The notes under the pieces were generated by a model. The model made no database searches, had not been told where the DNA came from, and saw only the letters and a program-made list of their open reading frames with translations. From contig JAUXFB010000136.1 in the NCBI GenBank assembly GCA_030620255.1, positions 1 through 5,099 on the forward strand: 5,099 nucleotides of DNA, written 5' to 3'. Each line of letters begins with the position of its first letter. Positions within the stretch are counted from its first letter, which is position 1. The stretch comes from Candidatus Aminicenantota bacterium. Its GTDB lineage: Bacteria; Acidobacteriota; Aminicenantia; UBA2199. Below, in pieces: positions 1 through 5,099 of the stretch. The position numbers were made by a program, and so were the translations under genes.

Positions 1-753
1 GATATAAAGAAAATAGATCTATCTTACTATCCCCCTAGAACAAGATTTTCAAAAATAAAAAAATATGATAGTGAAATTGCTTTCACTGATTTTTACATTG
101 GAAAACTGATTGAAAAGATCAAAGAATTAGGGCTTTATCATGATTCATTGATCGTTTTTAATTCCGACCATGGTGAGAGTTTTGGAGAGCACAACTATTT
201 TAAGCATGGAAGAAAATTGTATAATTCCTGCCTGCATGTTCCTTTAATTATAAAATTACCAGGTAATTGTTTAAAAAACAGTACTCGAGATGAGAATGTT
301 TCTATTTTAGATTTGTCACCAACGATTTTATCTATCTTGAAATTACAAATACCAGAATATATGGAAGGTTCAACATTATTTGATAAAAGAGTAAAATTAA
401 GAGAGGCAATTTATTTTGAAGCCTATAGAGGAGCAGTGATAACAGAAAAAAGTAAAAAGTTCCATTTAAAGGTTTACCCAAAGAAGTTTGGTGTTTTACA
501 AGGTTCAATAAAATTAATCTATACTTGTAGGGGAAAAAGGATTGAAGCTTACAGGATAAGAAACGATTGGTTTGAATTGAGAGATTTGTACACGGAAAAT
601 CCGAAAGAATACTATAACTTAAAGATTTTATTAATGAAACATATTAAAAAAGTTGAAAAATATATTCAACATTCTAAAAAATATTTTAAAAAAAGATCAA
701 ACCTTTCAAAAGAGGATATTGAGAAGTTAAAAACTTTAGGATATATACATTAA
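1..753 (+). CDS. Sulfatase family protein, C-terminal half (5' end outside window)
   Basis: The frame is open from base 1, so this is the 3' part (250 codons plus TAA) of a longer gene; the family usually has about 450-550 residues. A TTG at 148 is internal and not a start, because the family similarity begins well before it. The product should be a hydrolase of the alkaline phosphatase superfamily that cleaves sulfate (or related) esters, normally outside the cytoplasm. Counting from base 1, YDSEIAFTD (residues 22-30) is the conserved segment before the metal site. SDHGE (55-59) carries the Asp and His that bind the catalytic divalent metal. KHGRKLY (68-74) followed by HVPLIIKLPG is the next conserved block. 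The end, LRDLYTENPKEYYNL and later KTLGYIH, matches the usual 'eLYDL..DP.E..NL' and terminal 'LGY' of these enzymes. The N-terminal formylglycine motif (C/S-x-P-x-R) is missing from the window, so activity and substrate cannot be judged. The gene converges on the lipoprotein gene across a 30-bp gap in which I see no hairpin terminator. Confidence 0.9.
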   Translation, partial: DIKKIDLSYYPPRTRFSKIKKYDSEIAFTDFYIGKLIEKIKELGLYHDSLIVFNSDHGESFGEHNYFKHGRKLYNSCLHVPLIIKLPGNCLKNSTRDENVSILDLSPTILSILKLQIPEYMEGSTLFDKRVKLREAIYFEAYRGAVITEKSKKFHLKVYPKKFGVLQGSIKLIYTCRGKRIEAYRIRNDWFELRDLYTENPKEYYNLKILLMKHIKKVEKYIQHSKKYFKKRSNLSKEDIEKLKTLGYIH

Positions 754-783
754 TATTTAGGTTGAGAAAGCATAATTTCCAAA

Positions 784-2046
784 TTACTCTATTTTCCAAA
801 CATGAATAATCGGTCTATCATCATCAACATTAGGCTCAACAATGTATAAATATCCACACTTCCTATCAAATGCCGCTGCTCCAAGGTGATGTTTTTGTTG
901 AGTTGAATGAATATGGTAAAGATATTTATCTATTTTTAAAGTTGCATAGGGTTGAGGTTCATTGGATTTCATTTCACCCTTTGCTACTTTTACAAAATCT
1001 GAAGTATCATAAAATAAGATAACCCCATCAAAAGCTGATGACCACCATCCCCTATCATCACACTCCATACATGGACCATTTTGATTACCATACCAGCAAT
1101 CTCCTTTGCCTTTTGTTCCAACAAATATAACTGCAGCTCTATCTCCCTTCGTAAGCCATACTGCTCCCCCCCATTCATCAGAATTATGGTAATCATTCAT
1201 TGTGTATTGTGTGTCATTATAATCTTCTGTTGATGTATATTTTAGTAATGTAATATAATTTAGCTTTGTTCCATCTGCCGGAGGATTCCCTTGTAACCAT
1301 GGAGCAATTGCAAAAACGGAGGGGCCCTGTCCAGACCACCCCCCATCTCTAAATCTCCCTGTTGCAAGTTTATAAGCTTTTATATACTTATTGGCCCAGT
1401 TTGAAGGAATTTCAAACATATAATCATTTGTATTGTATTCATGATGAGACACATCAAGATACCAATATCCTTTTTTATTGGGCAAGCTTAAATTTAGATC
1501 GCACCAACTATGGGTTAAATCACCTGATTCTTGAAAATGTTGACCAAAGCAAAAATATAATTTCCTGCTCGTTTGATTCCCCTGCTTTGGCAAATATTCA
1601 ATTCCAACCCTTGGAATCTCATAACCAGAAATATTCAAAATATCTTGAAAATTCTGTATGGTTTTTGCTCTTGAAAGCTCAGTAAGATTTTTGTTTTTAG
1701 AGTTTACAGGCTTTGGAATACTTATCTCGGATATTCTATACTCCCAAGCATGCCCTGCTCCGAAAAGTGATCCGGGATAACCATCATTTTCTTCCTGTTT
1801 ATCTCCATCAGGATAATAAGTAAGAGCAAAACCTCCCCATTGCCAGCTGTTTACTGTATCTGTCCCATTAATTGGCAGTTTAAATGCACCTATATATTTT
1901 AGATCGCTTTTAAAGAACCTTTTTGTAGGAATAGGGGTATTATCATTATTATTTGTATTATTATCATCATTTGCTATCTCCTGTAAATTTTTACAGGAGA
2001 CGATTAAAAAAAACAGCAAAAAAAAAGTAATAAATTTGGTTTTCAC
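784..2046 (-). CDS. Conserved lipoprotein of unknown function, Trp- and Cys-rich
   Basis: This is a 420-residue lipoprotein with a GTG start. A TAA lies in frame four codons upstream and the signal peptide begins directly at the GTG, so no other start is possible. Residues 1-17 form a type II signal peptide: KTK, a Phe/Leu core, then the lipobox IVSC with Cys18 as the lipidated residue. An Asn/Asp/Thr tether (26-37) follows. The mature domain starts at YIGAFKLP (51-58) and runs through WQWGG (68-72) and GHAWEYRISEISIPKP (98-113) to the C-terminal end HVWKIE. It has 14 Trp and six Cys besides Cys18 (166, 182, 317, 326, 329, 397), including a C-x8-C-x2-C cluster at 317-329. The GH...EISIPKP pattern recalls uncharacterised beta-propeller-like secreted proteins, but I do not recognise a named family and assign no reaction. 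Start-proximal DNA shows no Shine-Dalgarno, only an A-rich stretch. One 60-base line inside the gene (1321-1380) counts 31 G+C, against 13 for a helicase line (4081-4140), so base composition may differ from its neighbours. Confidence 0.88.
   Translation of the reverse strand: MKTKFITFFLLFFLIVSCKNLQEIANDDNNTNNNDNTPIPTKRFFKSDLKYIGAFKLPINGTDTVNSWQWGGFALTYYPDGDKQEENDGYPGSLFGAGHAWEYRISEISIPKPVNSKNKNLTELSRAKTIQNFQDILNISGYEIPRVGIEYLPKQGNQTSRKLYFCFGQHFQESGDLTHSWCDLNLSLPNKKGYWYLDVSHHEYNTNDYMFEIPSNWANKYIKAYKLATGRFRDGGWSGQGPSVFAIAPWLQGNPPADGTKLNYITLLKYTSTEDYNDTQYTMNDYHNSDEWGGAVWLTKGDRAAVIFVGTKGKGDCWYGNQNGPCMECDDRGWWSSAFDGVILFYDTSDFVKVAKGEMKSNEPQPYATLKIDKYLYHIHSTQQKHHLGAAAFDRKCGYLYIVEPNVDDDRPIIHVWKIE
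1936..1971 (-). repeat. AAT/GAT trinucleotide-rich stretch coding the lipoprotein tether
   Basis: Twelve codons made almost only of AAT and GAT/GAC-type triplets encode the Asn/Asp/Thr linker (residues 26-37) between lipidated Cys18 and the folded domain. Such flexible low-complexity tethers are common just after the lipobox. The triplet repeat could change length in frame without breaking the gene. Confidence 0.6.
1977..2000. repeat. 24-bp palindrome with 11-bp arms over the lipobox codons
   Basis: On the plus strand, arm TCTCCTGTAAA (1977-1987) and arm TTTACAGGAGA (1990-2000) are perfect reverse complements around a central TT. The element lies inside the lipoprotein gene, covering codons 16 to 24, including lipidated Cys18. 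It could form a hairpin in the mRNA, although a 2-nt centre means the inner one or two pairs must open, or it could bind a dimeric protein as DNA. No T-run follows on either strand, so it is not a standard terminator. Function is unknown. Confidence 0.5.
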
Positions 2047-2056
2047 TTTTATTAAT

Positions 2057-2090
2057 TAATATAAAAGGGGAGAGTCCACAACTCTCCCCT
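2057..2090 (-). terminator. GC-rich hairpin with T-run, probable rho-independent terminator (possibly bidirectional)
   Basis: AGGGGAGAGT (2066-2075) and ACTCTCCCCT (2081-2090) form a perfect 10-bp stem with a 5-nt loop, in otherwise very AT-rich DNA. Read on the minus strand, the stem runs straight into TTTTATATT, which is the form of a rho-independent terminator. It starts 20 bp after the stop of the minus-strand remnant at 2111-2113, so it best fits the end of that older transcript. On the plus strand it is followed by AATTTTT, so it could also stop transcription in that direction, but no plus-strand gene reads into it. The hairpin ends 19 nt before the GTG of the lipoprotein gene, so it would also sit in that gene's leader if transcription begins further upstream. 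Confidence 0.65.
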
Positions 2091-2110
2091 AATTTTTACT
2101 TAATTTATTA

Positions 2111-2266
2111 TTATTTTGTAACTCTGAAAGTAAAACTGGTTGAATTGTTTCCTCCTTTTTTATTTAGTGTTATTATATAAAAATTTTTAAAAAATATCTC
2201 ACTTTTAATTATATTTTTTGAAATATCTACTTTATGGCTTCTTGCTACATGTGATTTTATCTGGTA
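2111..2266 (-). pseudogene. Possible remnant of the 3' end of a gene (51 codons, no start)
   Basis: On the minus strand a frame is open for 51 codons between a TAA at 2269-2267 and a TAA at 2113-2111, with no ATG, GTG or TTG in it. The last part reads FYIITLNKKGGNNSTSFTFRVTK if taken as two pieces, FYIITLNKKGG and NNSTSFTFRVTK. This looks like two beta strands joined by a Gly/Asn turn, as at the end of Ig-like or IPT/TIG-like domains of secreted proteins; that family link is a guess from pattern only. A strong hairpin terminator 20 bp downstream supports a former gene end here. Upstream the frame runs into the helicase promoter and start region, so any 5' part has been lost or displaced. It could still be a chance open frame, since the DNA is short and AT-rich. 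Confidence 0.42.
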
Positions 2267-2270
2267 TTAT
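2242..2270 (+). promoter_or_regulatory. Candidate extended -10 promoter for the helicase gene, leaderless start
   Basis: TTGCTA (2242-2247, four of six matches to the sigma70 -35 box) is followed by a 17-bp spacer and TATTAT (2265-2270, five of six to the -10 box). TG at 2262-2263 gives an extended -10. Transcription would begin at about 2277-2278, on or next to the A of the helicase ATG, giving an mRNA with no leader. This agrees with the absence of a Shine-Dalgarno before that ATG. In DNA this AT-rich, -10-like hexamers are frequent by chance, and if the host is a Bacteroidota its main sigma factor would prefer a different consensus. Confidence 0.4.
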
Positions 2271-2277
2271 CTGCTCA

Positions 2278-5013
2278 ATGCAATATGATGTTCAAAAACT
2301 TCCAATTGATGATTATCAACATATTATTGAAGATTTAATAGAAAAAAATCCTGTTGTTATTATAACTGCAGAAACCGGAGCCGGGAAATCCACAAGAGTC
2401 CCTTTTTGGCTCTGGCAAAAAGGAAAAAAGGTCTTTGTTACACAACCCAGGCGTATTGCAGTTAGATCTTTATCTTATTACATCTCTAAAATCACATCTA
2501 ATTTATGGGGTAAGGAGATAGGCTATCAAACTGGATTTGACAGGAAATTCTCTAAGGAAACTAGCCTTCTTTATCTTACTGATGGTGTTCAAATGATTAA
2601 AGAAATTAAGGGTAAAAAAGATTATGATGTTTTGATATTAGATGAGATCCATGAATGGAATTTGAGTCAAGAAGTATTGATTGGGCTTGTAAAAAAGAAT
2701 CTTAACAGCAATTTTTATTCAAAAGTAAAAAAGAGGATTGTGATAATGAGTGCAACTTTACAGGCTAAAAAATTGTCAGCTTTTTTAGAAGATGCACCCA
2801 TAATTTCAGTTTCAGGTAGAGGATTCCCTGTTACAATGCATTGCAATCATCCAGATTTTATTCTTTCGGATACAGTTCAAATGGTAGAGATGAAAAAAAA
2901 CACTCTTGTTTTTGAACCAGGTAAAAGAGAGATTGAAGAATTTATGCTGAGTTTGGAAGAAACATTGAAACATGATAAATTAAAAGCAAAAATTTTACCT
3001 CTTTATTCTGAACTTTCTATAAATGATCAACAAAAGGTATTTAAACATTATGATATCCCTAAGGTGGTCGTTTCAACTGACATTGCTCAAACTAGCTTAA
3101 CAATAGATGATATTGATGCTGTGATTGATACTGGAATAAAAAAGGAGGTTCACATTATAAAAGGTGTTGAAGGATTGTATCCAGTGGATATTTCTAAATC
3201 AGAGTGTATGCAAAGAGCTGGAAGAGCAGGCAGGGTAAAAAATGGCCAATATATTCTATGTTCAGATTTAGATATTAAAGATCGTATTGATTATCCTGAG
3301 CCAGAAATAAGAAGATTAAACCTGGAATCAGTTGTTTTACGATTTATAAAATGGGGTATCTCACCTTTGGATTTTCCCTATTTTCATCATCCAAAAAAGA
3401 GTTTGATTTATAAAGCAATACAAAAATTAAAGGTATTTGAAGCAATTTCAAGCAAGGAACAAATTACCGAAGATGGTAAAAAAATGGTTGAACTTCCTGT
3501 TTCAATCCGGAGTTCAAGATTTCTCATTGAAGCAACAAAAGGCTCAAAAAAGGTTGTTGAAGATTCAATGAAATTGATTTCAATTTTAGAAATAAAGGGT
3601 ATTTTAAACAAAGAGTATATGGGAGGAAAATATTATTCCGGACCTTATAATTCTGACCTGCTGAATCAATTGGCTCTTTGGAATTCAGCAAATAAAAACA
3701 AAAAGATCATAAGTTATAAAAAGCTTTCTATGGCAAAGGAAATTTATAAAGAATTGAAAAAAAGAATTAGATTTGATAGATTTGTCAGTATAAGTCATTT
3801 AGAGGAACATAAAGCATTGTTAAGAGCTATACTTTCTAGTTTTATTGATTGTGTTTATTTAAAAAAAGGAGAAATGTACACAAAAGATAATGAAGATCGC
3901 CAATTGGATAGGACTTCAATTCTTTTCAAAACCAGGCCAGATATGGTGACAGGAATACCTTTTGATTTAGTTATAAACTGGGAAAATCAGAGAACTAAAG
4001 AAAAAGAGAAAAAATGTCTTAAGTTACTTACATTTGCAACTGAATTATCTTTAAAACTGCTTGAAGAGCTCCATCCTTTTACATACAAAAAAGAGCAGGA
4101 AGTAAAAATTGAAAATAAAAAGATTAATGTGTTAAATGAAATTTATTTTGGTAATAAAGTCCTCTCTATATATACATCAACTCCTGAATGGGAAAATCCC
4201 CAAGAAAAAGAGATGGTACTCAGAGCTGTTCTTGATTGGTATGAAAAAAATAAACAAAATTATAAACTTGAAATAAGAAAGTCAAACCTGAAAACACATT
4301 TCCAGGAAATAGAAAAAATCATTGGTAAAGAATTAGAACCATTTGAATTCTATTGGGAAAAATTTATTTTTAAAGAGTTAAAACAATATTTAAGATCAGA
4401 AGATCTTGACATATTTTTTAATTTTCACTCTGGCTTTCTAAATATTAATTTTAGCGATATTCTCCCATATAAATTTATAAAGGAGCTAAAGAAAGCACAT
4501 TGGCCAAAAAATATTCAATTAAAGAATGAGAATTTGAGGATATTGTATATTAAGAATAGACCTTTTTTAAAACTTACATTTTCTGAATTTGAAAAAATAG
4601 ATAAGGAGGATTTGGTTTTACCCTTAGGAGAAAGAGTAGCACTTATTTTGAATAATAGAAAATTTTTCCAATGGGATTTTGCTGTTTATTATTTTAATAG
4701 AATAAAAAAAAGGAAAATTTTTGAGGAGAAGTGGAAAGACACAAAAAAGAGTACTTTTATTAGAGATTTGATTGATGTACCTTTTCCCCAGGTTTTTATA
4801 TCAGGCCAGGGTAAGGAGAATGTTAAATTTGAGTTTTATGCAGTTCCAAAAATAGATGGAAATGAGATATATTTAATACATTTTTTTAGTAAAGAGAATG
4901 CTTTGAAATATTTTAAATCAATAGAGGAAGATTGGAAGCTGTTTATTAGAAAATATAAACAGAAACATATAGAAGATATATTCAAAAAAAAGGGCTGGAA
5001 GGTAAAAAATTGA
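2278..5013 (+). CDS. hrpB: HrpB-like DEIH-box ATP-dependent RNA helicase
   Basis: This is a 911-residue superfamily 2 helicase of the DEAH/RHA group, using ATP to remodel RNA or RNA-protein complexes in the cytoplasm. I chose ATG 2278 (MQYDVQKLPID), which matches the usual short HrpB N-terminus. The frame stays open back to a TTG at 2218, but that would add 20 hydrophobic residues upstream of the likely transcription start. Motifs in order: I, AETGAGKST (31-39); Ia, TQPRRIA (55-61); Ib, TDGVQ (101-105); II, DEIHE (122-126); III, SAT (158-160); IV, LVFEPGKREIEE (210-221); V, STDIAQTSLTI (266-276); VI, QRAGRAGR (312-319). YPEPEIRRLNLESVVL (339-354) opens the winged-helix/HA2-like part. Residues 753-819, with LRILYI, RPFLKLTF and LVLPLGERVALIL, resemble the C-terminal domain that separates HrpB from HrpA; this alignment is by eye. 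Residues 820-911 are a Lys-rich tail I cannot assign, making it longer than the roughly 810-residue E. coli HrpB. No core catalytic residue is missing. The role of HrpB in cells is poorly known. Confidence 0.93.
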   Translation: MQYDVQKLPIDDYQHIIEDLIEKNPVVIITAETGAGKSTRVPFWLWQKGKKVFVTQPRRIAVRSLSYYISKITSNLWGKEIGYQTGFDRKFSKETSLLYLTDGVQMIKEIKGKKDYDVLILDEIHEWNLSQEVLIGLVKKNLNSNFYSKVKKRIVIMSATLQAKKLSAFLEDAPIISVSGRGFPVTMHCNHPDFILSDTVQMVEMKKNTLVFEPGKREIEEFMLSLEETLKHDKLKAKILPLYSELSINDQQKVFKHYDIPKVVVSTDIAQTSLTIDDIDAVIDTGIKKEVHIIKGVEGLYPVDISKSECMQRAGRAGRVKNGQYILCSDLDIKDRIDYPEPEIRRLNLESVVLRFIKWGISPLDFPYFHHPKKSLIYKAIQKLKVFEAISSKEQITEDGKKMVELPVSIRSSRFLIEATKGSKKVVEDSMKLISILEIKGILNKEYMGGKYYSGPYNSDLLNQLALWNSANKNKKIISYKKLSMAKEIYKELKKRIRFDRFVSISHLEEHKALLRAILSSFIDCVYLKKGEMYTKDNEDRQLDRTSILFKTRPDMVTGIPFDLVINWENQRTKEKEKKCLKLLTFATELSLKLLEELHPFTYKKEQEVKIENKKINVLNEIYFGNKVLSIYTSTPEWENPQEKEMVLRAVLDWYEKNKQNYKLEIRKSNLKTHFQEIEKIIGKELEPFEFYWEKFIFKELKQYLRSEDLDIFFNFHSGFLNINFSDILPYKFIKELKKAHWPKNIQLKNENLRILYIKNRPFLKLTFSEFEKIDKEDLVLPLGERVALILNNRKFFQWDFAVYYFNRIKKRKIFEEKWKDTKKSTFIRDLIDVPFPQVFISGQGKENVKFEFYAVPKIDGNEIYLIHFFSKENALKYFKSIEEDWKLFIRKYKQKHIEDIFKKKGWKVKN

Positions 5014-5099
5014 TTTTTGTTATTTTATAATAAGAAAAAAAAGATATTTTTTATGAATATTAAAGATATTAATAAAAAAAATTTTTTTTAAATAAAATA
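5014..5099. other. AT-rich 3' flank of the helicase gene, no supported gene
   Basis: This 86-bp stretch after the helicase TGA is almost entirely A and T. It contains only weak AT stems and a T-A8-T8-A palindrome at 5073-5090, with no GC-rich hairpin that would qualify as a terminator. An ATG at 5053 opens only 12 codons and has no support as a gene. Confidence 0.6.

Noticed and set aside
148..753. Sulfatase gene starting at TTG 148
   Set aside because: The conserved sulfatase segment YDSEIAFTD and the residues up to it are encoded upstream in the same uninterrupted frame, so the TTG is an internal Leu codon.
754..783. Shared terminator between the convergent sulfatase and lipoprotein genes
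   Set aside because: No inverted repeat of useful length is present in the 30-bp gap.
990..1196. 68-codon minus-strand open frame
   Set aside because: It lies wholly inside the lipoprotein gene in another frame and shows no protein family features.
1362..1685. 107-codon plus-strand open frame
   Set aside because: It is antisense to the lipoprotein gene, with no recognisable motifs; the lipoprotein has a signal peptide and family-like features instead.
1905..1992. AGGAG followed 7 nt later by ATG on the minus strand inside the lipoprotein gene, as an internal start
   Set aside because: The ATG opens only 23 codons out of frame, rich in Ile from the triplet repeat; it looks accidental.
2218..2277. 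In-frame N-terminal extension of the helicase from TTG 2218, resembling a signal peptide ending in Cys
   Set aside because: There is no ribosome site before it, the Cys is preceded by II and not a lipobox Gly/Ala/Ser, helicases of this type are cytoplasmic, and the promoter candidate lies inside this stretch.
3408..3611. 67-codon minus-strand open frame
   Set aside because: It is antisense to the winged-helix/HA2-like region of the helicase and has no support of its own.
5073..5090. T-A8-T8-A perfect palindrome near the right end
   Set aside because: It is pure A/T in very AT-rich DNA, expected fairly often by chance and too weak to call a terminator.

Overview
The window is AT-rich bacterial DNA with the look of a low-GC, Gram-negative, double-membrane organism. 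This inference rests on a lipoprotein with an Asn/Asp-rich tether, an HrpB-type helicase and a sulfatase of the family common in Bacteroidota and other environmental Gram-negatives. The two gene starts that can be seen both lack a Shine-Dalgarno sequence, which suits Bacteroidota or a lineage with many leaderless mRNAs. The phylum cannot be fixed from this sequence alone.

Layout from left to right. (1) Bases 1-753, plus strand: the C-terminal half of a sulfatase, running in from outside the window. (2) Bases 784-2046, minus strand: a 420-residue lipoprotein of unknown function, convergent with the sulfatase and separated from it by only 30 bp. (3) Bases 2047-2277: a 231-bp spacer between divergent genes. 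On the minus strand it holds what looks like the decayed 3' end of an older gene (stop at 2111-2113), followed by a strong GC-rich hairpin with a T-run (2057-2090). On the plus strand it holds a good extended -10 promoter candidate (2242-2270). (4) Bases 2278-5013, plus strand: a 911-residue DEIH-box helicase of the HrpB type. (5) Bases 5014-5099: very AT-rich DNA with no gene that I can support.

The three genes do not form an operon, because their orientations alternate, and nothing links them in one pathway. The sulfatase would act on sulfated or related esters outside the cytoplasm, the lipoprotein is anchored in an envelope membrane, and the helicase is a cytoplasmic RNA remodelling enzyme.

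I found no CRISPR array, tRNA, rRNA, insertion sequence or defence locus, and no new multi-gene system. The points most worth a second look are the gene remnant with its hairpin directly before the lipoprotein gene, an 11-bp-arm palindrome over the lipoprotein's lipidation site, the probable leaderless start of the helicase, and the unrecognised Trp/Cys-rich lipoprotein family.
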